Positions 17,195-26,900 are shown, counted from the stretch's first letter. The stretch: 46,456 nucleotides of DNA from Mariaggregatimicrobium sp964498785 (GCA_964498785.1 CAZCJL010000054.1:1-46456), one strand, 5' to 3'. Numbers and translations: made by a program. The notes: generated by a model from the letters alone, not told the origin.

Positions 17195-17605
17195 TTACTC
17201 TTTGGAAGGCGTTTCCGATTCACCGGTCAGGTATTCCACGGTTGCATCCTGAAGAAGAACCCACAAGGTGTAAACACCGAGCGCCGTGCCAAACGGAATA
17301 TTAAACAGATTGAGACAGCCTAATATGAGCAGCAGAATTCGTGACCAGGAATAGCGTTTCAAAATCGCATATCCGCCGATAATCCCGGGAATTGATAATA
17401 TTGTGATCAGAGCTAACACAAAAATCGCAATAGTAGTCAGGATTGTCATTGCGGTAAAGTCTTGAAATTCCGTGTGATGATATTCCATATCCGATGCAAA
17501 AAAGCCAATTCCGGTGAGAATAATAAAAACGATAATCGCGATTAAAATATGAAATGCGTTGAAAGCAATATAGAGAATGCCCAATAATTCGGTATGTTTC
17601 TTCAT
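17195..17605 (-). CDS. Small four-helix membrane protein, unknown function
   Basis: The 136-residue protein has four predicted transmembrane segments (about residues 8-34, 52-70, 72-86 and 92-118) and a short acidic C-terminal tail. I do not recognise a family with confidence. Such proteins occur as uncharacterised integral membrane proteins in related genomes. A GGAGG site directly upstream of the ATG supports translation. It follows the membrane ferredoxin gene on the same strand after 45 bases. Confidence 0.7.
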   Translation of the reverse strand: MKKHTELLGILYIAFNAFHILIAIIVFIILTGIGFFASDMEYHHTEFQDFTAMTILTTIAIFVLALITILSIPGIIGGYAILKRYSWSRILLLILGCLNLFNIPFGTALGVYTLWVLLQDATVEYLTGESETPSKE

Positions 17606-17650
17606 TGAAATCCTCCTTATTGTTATTCCCCCGTTTATGGTTTATGAGAT

Positions 17651-18568
17651 CTATTTAAAATTCAGATATTCCCTGAAACCGCTATCGAAATTTTTGGCAT
17701 ACTTAATGGCTCCTTCGGGACAGACGTTTACACATTGTTGACAGGAGATGCATTCTGTGGAAACAATTCGCTGGTTATTTTTCATATACGAGAGAAGTTT
17801 GATATTCATCGGACAATTTTGTTCGCACAGTGTGCATTCAGTGCAGTTGTCTCTGTCAATTTCAATTTTCCAAATTGAAAATCGGGAGCCAATTTTCATG
17901 AGCACCGGAATCGAGCATACGTATTTACAGAACGCCCGGTTATCTTTTAAAATTGCAGCTAAAAGAATCGCGACTGTAAAATAGAACAAATTACCAATAA
18001 TTAACCAATTGAGCTCAACAATGGAATGTTTATGAAAATCTCTTATATGGTAGCCATACCAGAGAATGAGCACTAACGCTAATGCGAAGAAAAAATGCAC
18101 GTAGCGAACCAGCCCCCAATAACGCAGTCTGCCGTTCTTCGGTTTCATCCAGGGTAAAAAATCAAGAACCATTGTGGTCCAGCACGCCCAGCCGCACCAG
18201 CCACGACCGAACAACAATGTACCACCGATTTTAGCGATTAAATAATGTAAGACCGGCCCGGAAAATATTCCAGCCATGAGATAAAAAAAGAAGCCTTCCA
18301 GTTGCATGTTTTCACGACCCAGGAAGCCCAAAACGCCTAACATATAAAGCCCGATCAATAACTGGCTCACTTTTCGTCCCCAAATTTTTTTCTCCCGGGG
18401 AAGGACGCCAAATAATAATTCACCGCCAGCCGCAGCGAGACCAATATAAGCAAAATTAAAAACAAAGAAGATATGACCGTTTGATTGCCACAACCAAATC
18501 CCGATCACTAAGAAGAAGATGAATGTAATAATGCTTTCAGTAATTACTTTTTGAGTGTCTTTTTTCAT
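17651..18568 (-). CDS. Membrane-bound 4Fe-4S ferredoxin protein (NapH/YccM-like)
   Basis: The 305-residue protein has about six membrane helices. A GRGWCGWACWTTM segment and an FCKYVCSIP segment are typical of the NapH/MauN/NosR-C family. A C-terminal soluble domain carries two 4Fe-4S motifs (CTECTLCEQNCP and CISCQQCVNVCP). Such proteins pass electrons between quinone and soluble or periplasmic partners. No reductase is adjacent, so the partner is unknown. The ATG at 18568 is supported by an AGGAA site; a start at 18616 would overlap the antiporter gene. The antiporter lies 22 bases upstream on the same strand. Confidence 0.85.
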   Translation of the reverse strand: MKKDTQKVITESIITFIFFLVIGIWLWQSNGHIFFVFNFAYIGLAAAGGELLFGVLPREKKIWGRKVSQLLIGLYMLGVLGFLGRENMQLEGFFFYLMAGIFSGPVLHYLIAKIGGTLLFGRGWCGWACWTTMVLDFLPWMKPKNGRLRYWGLVRYVHFFFALALVLILWYGYHIRDFHKHSIVELNWLIIGNLFYFTVAILLAAILKDNRAFCKYVCSIPVLMKIGSRFSIWKIEIDRDNCTECTLCEQNCPMNIKLLSYMKNNQRIVSTECISCQQCVNVCPEGAIKYAKNFDSGFREYLNFK

Positions 18569-18590
18569 GTTAAATATTTCCTGTTCAGAG

Positions 18591-20552
18591 TTACTGCAAA
18601 TGAGCGAATTCGACAAATTTATTCAATTGATGCGGTTCACAAAGAACACCGATCAAATCGTTTTCTAAAAAATAGAAATCAGGATCCGGATTTGGGACAA
18701 GCGTATTATCGCGTAATACAGCGACAACAGAAACGCCCGTCCGTTTTCTGATCTCCGATTCTCGTATCGTCTGTCCTATTAACGGACTTTTTTTAGAAAT
18801 GGGCATCCAGTTCAAGTCTAATAAGTGACAGGCGCTTTCAAGTTTGGCGAGAGTGCGGTACGTTTTTTTTGTTTCATAAAGTGGCGCATACATTTCCCGA
18901 CGAACCGTGTCGGTAAGTTTAATTATATCATTATTTGATATATTTAGGTGCAATAGCGCTTGTCGGGTAAATTCGAGACTTGCTTCGAATTCTGGCTGAA
19001 CAACTTCATAAACTCCACGTTCGTGCAAATCTTGCATATGTTCGACACTTATTGCCCTGGCGACTATTCTCAATTTTGGATTGATTTTATGAACGTGCTC
19101 GGTGATTACTTTTGAGGTGATAATAGATGGAATTGTAATAAGTAATAAATTTGCCTGTTTAACGTTTGCTGCTTCAAGAACAATATCGCTGCCCGCATCA
19201 CCATAAATAATGGGATAATCAGAGGCTTTCACTTGTTCACTTCTTCTTGAATCCAGTTCGATGATTATAAATGATAACGCTAACTGATTTAACACGTTGG
19301 CGATATTGTGACCGACTTGCCCACCGCCTGCAATTATAACATGATCAGTTAGTTCAGTTTCAGGAAGATTTATTGTTTGGACAGATTCATGTTTGAATTT
19401 CTTTTTGTATAAAGAATATAGTGGCGTAGTTAATCCTGACATTGCCGGAGTTATTAACATCGTTACAATGGTGGTTGCCAGAACCAGAGAATATAGTTCA
19501 GCGTTAATTGAATTCGTATTTAATCCTACTTGTGCCAGCACAAAAGAAAACTCACCCACCTGGAAAAGTCCCAACCCTACTGCAAGGGGTATTACATTCC
19601 GGTAACCAAAAAATCTGCTTAATGTTCCAAAAATGATTCCTTTTCCGAACATCACAAATAGAACTAAAACTAAAATTAATTTCCAATGTAAAAGTAAAAA
19701 GGTTGGCTCTAACAGCATTCCGACTGATGCAAAAAACAGCAGACTGAAAATATCGCGAAGCGGGATAATATCACTTAATGCCTGGTAACCATAATCAGAC
19801 TCGCTGATGACCATTCCTGCAATAAAAGCGCCTAATGCAAATGAAAGACCAAAAAGATAGGTTCCATAGCCGACACCCAATCCCATGGTTACTATTGAGA
19901 GAAGAAAGAATTCACGGGAGTTCCAATTGGATATTTTTTTTAATAAAAAAGGAACCAGTTTTGTGCCAAGGAAAATCATCACAATGAGAAAAATAGCAGC
20001 CTTAATTATGGCCATTCCCAATAAAGGAAGGCCGACTTTTGGATTATTCAGTTGCGGTAAAATAATCATCATTGGCACGATAGCCAGATCCTGAACAATT
20101 AACATTCCAATCATAACCCGACTGGAGAGGGTTCCGATCCAACCCTGACTCATTAACGTTTTAAGAGTAACCATTGTGCTCGATATCGAGATCAGCGCCC
20201 CAAGCCAAAGCGATTGATTCCAGTTCCAGCCCCAAAAATGACCGATTGCATACCCGTATGCAATTGTTAACATAATTTGGATTGGCGTACCGATCAGCGC
20301 GATTTTGCGAACAGGTTTTAGCTCGTTAAACGAGAATTCAAGACCGATTGCAAAAAGAAGGAGCGCAACGCCAATCTCCGCTAACTTCTCAATTTCATGA
20401 ATATTAGAAACAGTGATCCCGCCTGTATGCGGACCGATCAAAATTCCCGCAAAAATATACCCTAATATCAGAGGTTGCTTTAACAGCTTTGCAAATAAGC
20501 CGCCAATTAATGATATAACAACAATGATAACAATGTCAGATGCTATTCCCAT
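18591..20552 (-). CDS. CPA2-family cation/proton antiporter with TrkA domains
   Basis: The 653-residue protein has about 12 membrane helices (residues 1-385) with the CPA2 pattern, including LLFAIGLEFS. An RCK/TrkA-N domain starts at HVIIAGGGQVGHNIA, and a TrkA-C domain ends the protein (SPLIGQTI...NDLIGVLCEP). It resembles KefB/KefC/YbaL-type K+/H+ or Na+/H+ antiporters, gated through nucleotide binding to the RCK domain. No KefF/KefG-like ancillary gene is adjacent. The gene precedes the membrane ferredoxin with a short gap and may share its transcript. Confidence 0.92.
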   Translation of the reverse strand: MGIASDIVIIVVISLIGGLFAKLLKQPLILGYIFAGILIGPHTGGITVSNIHEIEKLAEIGVALLLFAIGLEFSFNELKPVRKIALIGTPIQIMLTIAYGYAIGHFWGWNWNQSLWLGALISISSTMVTLKTLMSQGWIGTLSSRVMIGMLIVQDLAIVPMMIILPQLNNPKVGLPLLGMAIIKAAIFLIVMIFLGTKLVPFLLKKISNWNSREFFLLSIVTMGLGVGYGTYLFGLSFALGAFIAGMVISESDYGYQALSDIIPLRDIFSLLFFASVGMLLEPTFLLLHWKLILVLVLFVMFGKGIIFGTLSRFFGYRNVIPLAVGLGLFQVGEFSFVLAQVGLNTNSINAELYSLVLATTIVTMLITPAMSGLTTPLYSLYKKKFKHESVQTINLPETELTDHVIIAGGGQVGHNIANVLNQLALSFIIIELDSRRSEQVKASDYPIIYGDAGSDIVLEAANVKQANLLLITIPSIITSKVITEHVHKINPKLRIVARAISVEHMQDLHERGVYEVVQPEFEASLEFTRQALLHLNISNNDIIKLTDTVRREMYAPLYETKKTYRTLAKLESACHLLDLNWMPISKKSPLIGQTIRESEIRKRTGVSVVAVLRDNTLVPNPDPDFYFLENDLIGVLCEPHQLNKFVEFAHLQ

Positions 20553-20670
20553 AGTTTTTACGTGTGTTTGATTTTTATGTGGTTAAAAGTAATGAAAAAT
20601 TAAGTCTGATTTTCTAAACCGATTGGGCTGAATTCGCTGTAAAGTATTTCGTTTTTAATTTAAAGCGTGC

Positions 20671-20709
20671 CCGCAGATTTCACAGATGACACAGATTTTA
20701 TATCTGCGG
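20671..20709. repeat. CGCAGATT-type intergenic dyad repeat
   Basis: CCGCAGAT (20671-20678) pairs with ATCTGCGG (20702-20709). The loop carries CACAGATGACACAGATT, a direct-repeat pattern common between genes in several environmental phyla. It lies between the antiporter and the exported hypothetical protein. Confidence 0.55.
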
Positions 20710-20786
20710 AATCGGCTGTTTGAGAGCAAGAATTTAAATTTCAACAGAATAAAATCTTTTCATAACGCGTCTTCATTCTGCTTTGT

Positions 20787-21278
20787 TTATTGTTCATCCC
20801 CAAAATTATAAACCGGCTTCGGCAGAAAAGGCTCGTTAACTCCGGCTGAATAAATATTTATGAGAAAAGGGCCATCGTCTGAAAAGATTTTTTGATATGC
20901 ATGTTGCAATGGCAATAAATCGAAAATGATTACTTCGGTAATGTATGCTTCGCACAGATCGCTGTTTGCGTTATGCGACAGAAAAACGTCTGCCTGCGGC
21001 GGATCTGATTTGGCAAATCCTGACCATCCGAATAATGCGAAATCATGTTCTTTGCAGCCACCACTGTAAGAAACAGTCAGTTTTAAATATCGTCCTTCAA
21101 TCTCCGCTTTTGATATATGCGCAGCGTCCGTTTTTATATCGATCTGGTCGATATCATCGAACATGATTATTTGCGGATGGTTGTCACCCGGATCTGGATC
21201 TGGATCGGAGCCTGAATTATCGCAGAGCGGATGAATGAACAATAAAAAAGCAAAAATCGTCAACAGGGCATTGTACAT
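20787..21278 (-). CDS. Exported hypothetical protein
   Basis: The 163-residue protein has a hydrophobic N-terminal signal (residues 1-18) with Cys19, then an acidic low-complexity linker (DPDPDPGD). A beta-rich C-terminal domain follows, containing GGCKEHDFALFGWSGF, a disulfide-capable Cys pair and the LPLQHAYQKIF segment. It may be a lipoprotein, although the cleavage site does not fit the lipobox well. I do not recognise a named family. It is the last gene of the fbp-macrodomain set on this strand, 15 bases after the macrodomain gene. Confidence 0.65.
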   Translation of the reverse strand: MYNALLTIFAFLLFIHPLCDNSGSDPDPDPGDNHPQIIMFDDIDQIDIKTDAAHISKAEIEGRYLKLTVSYSGGCKEHDFALFGWSGFAKSDPPQADVFLSHNANSDLCEAYITEVIIFDLLPLQHAYQKIFSDDGPFLINIYSAGVNEPFLPKPVYNFGDEQ

Positions 21279-21293
21279 TGTATGACCTCATCA

Positions 21294-21881
21294 TTAAGTA
21301 ATTCGTGAAAAAAATTCGTTCCCCAGAGCGATGAACACGCCGAACAGGAATAGTATTTTTAATTCTTGCAAAGTAATTTTAAAAGTGTCATAAGCCCTTT
21401 GGTTGAAAAGGCAGAAAACAACATGTTTTAAGCCTGTTTGTTCCTTTTCAAGATATGACATCGTATTGGATAGCATCACGTCTGAGCAGCGTTGGAGCGG
21501 ATATCCGAATATTCCCGTACTAATTGCCGGAAATGCAATGCTTTTTAAACCATTCTCGTCCGCAATTTTCAAGCTGTTCACAGTCGCATTTTTCAATTTA
21601 TTATCTTCATCGCCTTCGCCCATTTGTGGCCCCACTGCATGGATCACGTATCGTGCTTTTAAATTTCCACCAGTGGTAATCACTGCGCCACCCACATAAG
21701 TCCCGCCAATCTTATTACATTCTTCCTGAATCGCGGGACCACCCTTACTTCGGATCGCTCCGGCAACACCACCGCCAAGAATGAGCTGATCATTTGCAGC
21801 ATTCACAATCGCATCTGTTTCACATTCGCTAATATCTCCCAGGATAAGCTTAATAATTGTGTTGCTAATTTTTAGTTGCAT
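21294..21881 (-). CDS. Macrodomain protein (ADP-ribose binding or hydrolysis)
   Basis: The 195-residue protein has a canonical macrodomain: GDISECETDAIVNAAND, LGGGVAGAIRSKGG, GNLKARYVIHAVGP and the diphosphate-binding AFPAISTGIFGYPL loop. Relatives hydrolyse O-acetyl-ADP-ribose or remove ADP-ribose from proteins. The C-terminal 20 residues form an extra hydrophobic segment (ILFLFGVFIALGNEFF) beyond the usual end, which could be a membrane-contacting tail. AGGAGG precedes the ATG. The start overlaps the fbp 3' end by 17 bases, so translation is probably coupled. Confidence 0.9.
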   Translation of the reverse strand: MQLKISNTIIKLILGDISECETDAIVNAANDQLILGGGVAGAIRSKGGPAIQEECNKIGGTYVGGAVITTGGNLKARYVIHAVGPQMGEGDEDNKLKNATVNSLKIADENGLKSIAFPAISTGIFGYPLQRCSDVMLSNTMSYLEKEQTGLKHVVFCLFNQRAYDTFKITLQELKILFLFGVFIALGNEFFSRIT

Positions 21882-22905
21882 TATAACCTCCTGTACGATT
21901 GTTTCTCAGAAATTGTTCTGCACGCCGAACATCATCTTTATCACCGATAAAAACTGCGGTTCGCTGATGAATATCCTCTGGTTCAATATCAAGTATATTT
22001 TGATGGCCATCGCTGGCATAACCTCCGGCCTGGCTGACGATAAACGCCATTGGCGATGCTTCATAAAGCACCCGCAGTTTTCCGGTTGGATTAATCGGAT
22101 TTTTAGAATCCAATGGATACATGAATATTCCGCCTCGTAATAACGTCCGGTGAATATCTGACACCATTGAGCCGACATATCGATGCGAATACGGCTGACT
22201 AATATGATTGTCTCTGCTTTTCAGATGATCCACAAACGCTCGCGTGTTATCATCCCAAAAGGCATAATTCCCTTCGTTGACACTGTAAATGTGTCCATGT
22301 TTTGGAATTTTAATATGCGGATGCGATAATAAAAATTCACCGACACTGGGATCGAGCGTAAACCCATGAACACCCTTGCCGGTTGTATAAATGAGCATGG
22401 TAGATGATCCATATATTACATACGCTGCGGCCGTTTGCTCAGATCCCTTTTGCAGGAGGTCGGACATGTTACCGCGTTCAACAGTTGATTTTTTTTTAAG
22501 AATGGAAAAAATGGAGCCAATGCTGCCGTTTACATCAATATTGGAAGAACCATCCAGTGGGTCAAACAGCAGCACATATTTTCCGGTTGGATATTCTTCC
22601 GGGATGTGCAGCGGGGTTTCAGATTCTTCCGATCCCATAATGCATAATCGCCCGGTATGATCCATGCTATTGAAAATGACCTGATTGGCGAATTCATCAA
22701 GCTTCTGAACAGTCTCGCCATGGACATTCCTATCACCAGTGGAACCAAGAATGTTTACCAGGCCAGCTTTATTTACTTCCCGTGATATGATTTTGGCGGC
22801 AAAGGTGATATCATACAAAAGCTGAGTAAATTCTCCGGTAGCCTCCGGATGAGAACGTTCCTGCTGTAAAATAAATCGCTCTATTGTGATCAACTCGTTG
22901 CTCAT
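21865..22905 (-). CDS. fbp: Fructose-1,6-bisphosphatase class 1
   Basis: The 346-residue protein matches class 1 fructose-1,6-bisphosphatase (EC 3.1.3.11). It has metal-binding MGSEESETP and LLFDPLDGSSNIDVNGSIGSIF, the RYVGSMVSDIHRTLLRGGIFMYP substrate-binding block and the C-terminal EPEDIHQRTAVFIGDKDDV. It catalyses the gluconeogenic removal of the C1 phosphate in the cytosol. An AGGAGA-like site is upstream of the ATG. It heads a minus-strand set with the macrodomain and exported hypothetical genes. Confidence 0.95.
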   Translation of the reverse strand: MSNELITIERFILQQERSHPEATGEFTQLLYDITFAAKIISREVNKAGLVNILGSTGDRNVHGETVQKLDEFANQVIFNSMDHTGRLCIMGSEESETPLHIPEEYPTGKYVLLFDPLDGSSNIDVNGSIGSIFSILKKKSTVERGNMSDLLQKGSEQTAAAYVIYGSSTMLIYTTGKGVHGFTLDPSVGEFLLSHPHIKIPKHGHIYSVNEGNYAFWDDNTRAFVDHLKSRDNHISQPYSHRYVGSMVSDIHRTLLRGGIFMYPLDSKNPINPTGKLRVLYEASPMAFIVSQAGGYASDGHQNILDIEPEDIHQRTAVFIGDKDDVRRAEQFLRNNRTGGYNATKN

Positions 22906-23022
22906 GGTTTGTGTCTCCTCACATTGATAACATAATTCAAATTAATAAATAATTTAATGAAATACAACCTGAAATTCTAAAATAAATTATGAAGTGCCAT
23001 TATCCAAGCAGAATATTCATTA

Positions 23023-24054
23023 TCATAAAATATGATACTGTTTCATGCAATAAATACTTTCACGGAAAATGACGACGAATATTGTGGCAATAGGAACGAA
23101 CAGGAGCAGCCCAAGAAGTCCCCACACATAACTGCCGAGTAACATAATGAGAAGAATAATCAATGGGTGCAGGTCGATGGAACAGGATTTAATAATGGGG
23201 GATAATAATAGATTATACATCAGTTTAACCGTTGCAAGCGCAATAATCACAGCAACGACCAGTTTCAGTGAATCCGCAGTCAAAACGGTTAAGGTAATTG
23301 CAATGATAGCTCCGACAAAAGGACCAAAGTAGGGGATAAGATGCGCGAATCCAACCAGAATTCCGATAGAAATATAATTTGAAATTTCAAGTAGATAAAA
23401 TGCGATAATCGACAAACTGCCAATGATAACGGCAATCAGTAATTGTTTATTCGCCCAGTTACTTAGTTGATCCTTTAAACGATGAATGAGATATAATGCA
23501 AATTCAAAATATCGGTTCGGAAGAGTTTGGATAATTGTTTTTTTTAGGTAAAATCCGTCTTTAAGGAGCAGAAAGGTCATGACAGGCACAATGATAATTA
23601 ACAGAACAACAGAGAAATCGTTGGGCAAAATTTGGTAACTTTTTGTGACAAGAAACATAAAAAAGGCATGAAATTTCAAAACCGATTGCTGGAAAGATAC
23701 ATTGTTTGCAATGGCTGGCAACGTCTGAAGTTTGTATAAGAGCGGAGATGGATCATTAAGGTTGACGAGATGGTTAATTTCCGAATTAATAACAGAACTG
23801 AACCGAAGTAAAAAAATAATAGAAAATCCGGTGCTGAGTAATATCAACGCGAGAATGGAAAATAATCGACTAAATCCGCGACTTTCAAGTTTTGCGGCAA
23901 CAGGGTCAAGAAAGATAGTGAGAAAGAAAGATAATCCCAATGGAATGAATACATTTTTCACATAAGGCACAATCAAAATTAGAACAATTGAACAAAGAAG
24001 GATGACATTGGGAATATTTTTTCGCAATGATATTTGCTGGTCAGGGGATGTCAT
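23023..24054 (-). CDS. AI-2E family (PerM/YdiK) membrane transporter
   Basis: The 343-residue protein has about seven to eight membrane helices and the family's C-terminal region with GFAHLIPYFGPFVGAIIAIT and PLIILLIMLLGSYVWGLLGL. AI-2E proteins include autoinducer exporters and Na+/H+ antiporters, so the substrate cannot be assigned. Its start is 2 bases from the stop of the cyclic-nucleotide-binding gene, so the two are almost certainly co-transcribed and translationally coupled. Confidence 0.88.
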   Translation of the reverse strand: MTSPDQQISLRKNIPNVILLCSIVLILIVPYVKNVFIPLGLSFFLTIFLDPVAAKLESRGFSRLFSILALILLSTGFSIIFLLRFSSVINSEINHLVNLNDPSPLLYKLQTLPAIANNVSFQQSVLKFHAFFMFLVTKSYQILPNDFSVVLLIIIVPVMTFLLLKDGFYLKKTIIQTLPNRYFEFALYLIHRLKDQLSNWANKQLLIAVIIGSLSIIAFYLLEISNYISIGILVGFAHLIPYFGPFVGAIIAITLTVLTADSLKLVVAVIIALATVKLMYNLLLSPIIKSCSIDLHPLIILLIMLLGSYVWGLLGLLLFVPIATIFVVIFRESIYCMKQYHIL

Positions 24055-24056
24055 AG

Positions 24057-24569
24057 CTATCGGATAATATCTGAGTTTGACAGTTTTTCTTTCATTTCAG
24101 TCAGTTCGTCTGTTGTCTGATGCAATCGGGCGTCAATTATCTGAGCCAGTTTCATGAGTATCTTGTTTCCGATTTTCGGTTTTCTGTCAATGAAATTCAA
24201 AAGATCGGGGCGGAAAACACCGATGAGGCAACATTCCTCAAGTGCGACAGCCGTTTCGGTTCGCTGCTTATCGTCGAATAAGGATTGTTCACCGAAAAAA
24301 TCATGTTCCATGAGTGTGGTAATTTGTTCCCGTCCATTGAACTGTGAATTTTTGTAAATTTTCACAGATCCTTTTTGAATAAAATACATACCGATGCCAT
24401 GATCGTTTTCCTGATAGATCATCTCATCTTTCCGGAACCATCTGACATAGACAATTCGGGCGAAAACACGTAATTCATTCCCGGCAAAGTCATTGAAATA
24501 AGGAAATGACTGGAGCAGGGCAACAACACTTACATGATTATTCCCATTTCGATTGAAGTAGTTGAGCAT
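24057..24569 (-). CDS. Cyclic nucleotide-binding domain protein
   Basis: The 170-residue protein is a cNMP-binding jelly-roll with GMYFIQKGSVKIYK, a DFFGEQSLFDD phosphate-binding cassette and TETAVALEECCLIGVF. No helix-turn-helix follows, so it is not a CRP-type regulator; the C-terminal roughly 45 residues are helical. It may sense a cyclic nucleotide for the coupled AI-2E-type transporter. The GEQSLFDD cassette lacks the canonical Arg of cAMP receptors, so ligand binding is uncertain. Confidence 0.85.
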   Translation of the reverse strand: MLNYFNRNGNNHVSVVALLQSFPYFNDFAGNELRVFARIVYVRWFRKDEMIYQENDHGIGMYFIQKGSVKIYKNSQFNGREQITTLMEHDFFGEQSLFDDKQRTETAVALEECCLIGVFRPDLLNFIDRKPKIGNKILMKLAQIIDARLHQTTDELTEMKEKLSNSDIIR

Positions 24570-24668
24570 GGTTTTAATATAGCAATATCAAGTCGATATG
24601 TCAAGTAAATTTTAAAGGCAAATATTTTTTTGTTGCTTTTATCCATTAAATCATTTATCTTATAAGCT

Positions 24669-25811
24669 ATGAATTTATTTAGAGTAATAATACTGATCCT
24701 GATGTTTATCCAACCTGTTTTTCCTCAAAATAAAAAAATAAATAAACACAGGGAGGATTTAAAAGAAATTCGTTCTGAAATCGATTTATATAAAAATCGA
24801 ATTCTGAATGAAAGTGTGCGCGAAAAATCCATTCTGGATATGCTTGCAGGTCTGGATCGGGAAATTGACGTGACCCATGCATTGCTAGAACAATTAAAGC
24901 AGGAGGAGCGGAATAATTCTTCTGATTTGTTAAAGGCAGCAAATGAGTTAAATGAAAAGCGCGCTGAGTTAGAAAAATTAAAAAAGATATATGAACAACG
25001 GATGGTTAATTTTTATAAACAAGGCCGTGTAAAAGATCTGGAATTATTGCTGGCTGCCAATTCTTTTAATCAGATGTTGGTTTGGATAAAGTATCAAAGA
25101 TTGCTTACAGAGAATGATCGGCGAAATTTTCAGAATATTCTCAAAAAGAAGGAAATGGTAGAACAATTAAAAGATAAACGAAAAATAGAAGTATTAAAGA
25201 AACGGCAGATTATTAAAGAAAAAACAGTTGAAGAGAAAAATCTTATCGAGCGAAAAAAAGAGCGTGAACGACTGCTTTCAACCGTTCGTCAAAACAAGCA
25301 GTTGTATTTACAGAAATTGAAAGAATATGAGGTTTCTGCCCGTGAAATAGAACAGCTCATTTTCTCGCGTGAAGAGAAAAGACTGGCAGAGGGAGAGTAC
25401 CAGGAAACTGAGTTTCCCCGATTACGGGGAAAAATGATTTGGCCAACCAGGGGGAGTTTAGTTACAAAATTTGGTAAGTACAAACATCCGCAGTTGAAGA
25501 CCATTACCGAAAGTATCGGAATTGATATTCGGGCCGAGTTTGGCGAACAAGTTCGAACCGTTGGGTCTGGTATTGTTACCGCAATTACATGGCAGCGGGG
25601 ACGCGGGAATATCGTAATTGTTAACCACTTTGGCGGGTATTATACTGTGTATACTCATCTATCCAAAATTGATGTACAAATTGATCAACAAGTGAGTACA
25701 GGACAGGTACTCGGTGAAGTAGGAGATACCGGCTCTTTAAAAGGACCGATATTACATTTTGAAATATGGCAAAATAATAAAGTATTAGATCCATTGCATT
25801 GGTTGAGTTAA
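24669..25811 (+). CDS. EnvC-like murein hydrolase activator (degenerate LytM domain)
   Basis: The 380-residue protein has a signal peptide (residues 1-19), a long coiled coil (about 22-240) and a C-terminal LytM/M23 domain. The domain keeps the D of GIDI, a THLSK His and the final LHFEI His. The HxxxD His is Ser (ESIGID), and the first His of the GPHLHFE motif is Ile (GPILHFE). It is therefore probably not a peptidase but an activator of an amidase in daughter-cell separation, as EnvC is. The stop TAA directly abuts the holB ATG, and it starts the plus-strand housekeeping run. Confidence 0.88.
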   Translation: MNLFRVIILILMFIQPVFPQNKKINKHREDLKEIRSEIDLYKNRILNESVREKSILDMLAGLDREIDVTHALLEQLKQEERNNSSDLLKAANELNEKRAELEKLKKIYEQRMVNFYKQGRVKDLELLLAANSFNQMLVWIKYQRLLTENDRRNFQNILKKKEMVEQLKDKRKIEVLKKRQIIKEKTVEEKNLIERKKERERLLSTVRQNKQLYLQKLKEYEVSAREIEQLIFSREEKRLAEGEYQETEFPRLRGKMIWPTRGSLVTKFGKYKHPQLKTITESIGIDIRAEFGEQVRTVGSGIVTAITWQRGRGNIVIVNHFGGYYTVYTHLSKIDVQIDQQVSTGQVLGEVGDTGSLKGPILHFEIWQNNKVLDPLHWLS

Positions 25812-26900
25812 ATGTTATTTAAAAAAACGATTGGACAGGATAGAATAAAAGAAACCTTAAGGCGCTCTTTGCAGAGTCGAAGGATTCCGCATGCGATGTT
25901 GTTCCATGGCGCTGAGGGTGTGGGCAAAGAATCGATAGCTCTGGAGCTTGCTGCTGCACTGATTTGTCAGCAGGATGACTATTTTGCGTGCGGTGAATGC
26001 AGCGATTGTAACCGCATCGCGCAATTATCTCATCCTGACGTTTACTATATTTTCCCGGCTCCAAAATCAATGACCAGCCAGGAACAAAAGGAGATTATTT
26101 CGAGTATCGTAAAAAATCCGTATACACGATTGAATCTCTGGGCGAATCCGTCAATTTCTATTGATCAAATACGGGAATTGAAACGAACTTCGGCGCTCAC
26201 CTCCTTTGAAAATAAAGGACGAGTCGTTATTATTGCAGATGCACAGCGAATGACTGTGGAAGCTGCAAATTCGTTGTTAAAAATACTGGAAGAACCGCCA
26301 GGAAAAATGACGATCATTCTGACATCATCACAACCAAATTTGCTGTTATCTACAATCATCTCCCGATGCCAATCGTTGCGCTTCGGGCCGATTGGCTGGC
26401 AGGAAATTGAAAAAGCACTAATTGAGCAAAATCATGTTGAGGATGAAAAAGCGCAACTCGTGGCAAAATTGAGCTTTGGCAGTTACCGACGTGCCCTGGA
26501 AATTCTGGATGAAGATTTAGACCAAAAACGACACCAGGTTTTAGATATTTTGCGCACTGTGATACGTACGGATCTGGATCGGTTATTACTGGCTGAACAG
26601 TTAATTCGAAATGAAGATAAAAAGACAATTAAAGACCTGTTAAGCATTTTGCTGCTGTGGTTTCGTGATGCATTCCTTTATAGCCAGGGAAACGGGGATA
26701 AAGAATTAATTGTAAATATCGATTTAATTGAAACGCTCGCTAAATTTTGTGATAGTTTTGAGGACATAAATTTTGAGGCTATTGTCGCAGATATCGAAAA
26801 TGCGATTGAATTATTTAATAGAAATGTTTATGTTAATTTGATTGTTATCAATCTCTTCTATAGCCTGAAACACAATTTGAGGAGAAAATGTCATGCATAA
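25812..26900 (+). CDS. holB: DNA polymerase III delta-prime subunit
   Basis: The 362-residue protein shows an N-terminal AAA+ domain with FHGAEGVGKES, a four-Cys zinc module (C-Q-Q-D-D-Y-F-A-C-G-E-C-S-D-C), the sensor 1 region SLLKILEEPPG and the SRCQS arginine-finger region. This is the clamp-loader delta-prime or tau-like architecture, with a shorter C-terminal domain than gamma/tau. In clamp loaders delta-prime binds but does not hydrolyse ATP; the odd Lys-Glu following the P-loop fits this. Its end overlaps the ricT start by 8 bases. Confidence 0.9.
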   Translation: MLFKKTIGQDRIKETLRRSLQSRRIPHAMLFHGAEGVGKESIALELAAALICQQDDYFACGECSDCNRIAQLSHPDVYYIFPAPKSMTSQEQKEIISSIVKNPYTRLNLWANPSISIDQIRELKRTSALTSFENKGRVVIIADAQRMTVEAANSLLKILEEPPGKMTIILTSSQPNLLLSTIISRCQSLRFGPIGWQEIEKALIEQNHVEDEKAQLVAKLSFGSYRRALEILDEDLDQKRHQVLDILRTVIRTDLDRLLLAEQLIRNEDKKTIKDLLSILLLWFRDAFLYSQGNGDKELIVNIDLIETLAKFCDSFEDINFEAIVADIENAIELFNRNVYVNLIVINLFYSLKHNLRRKCHA

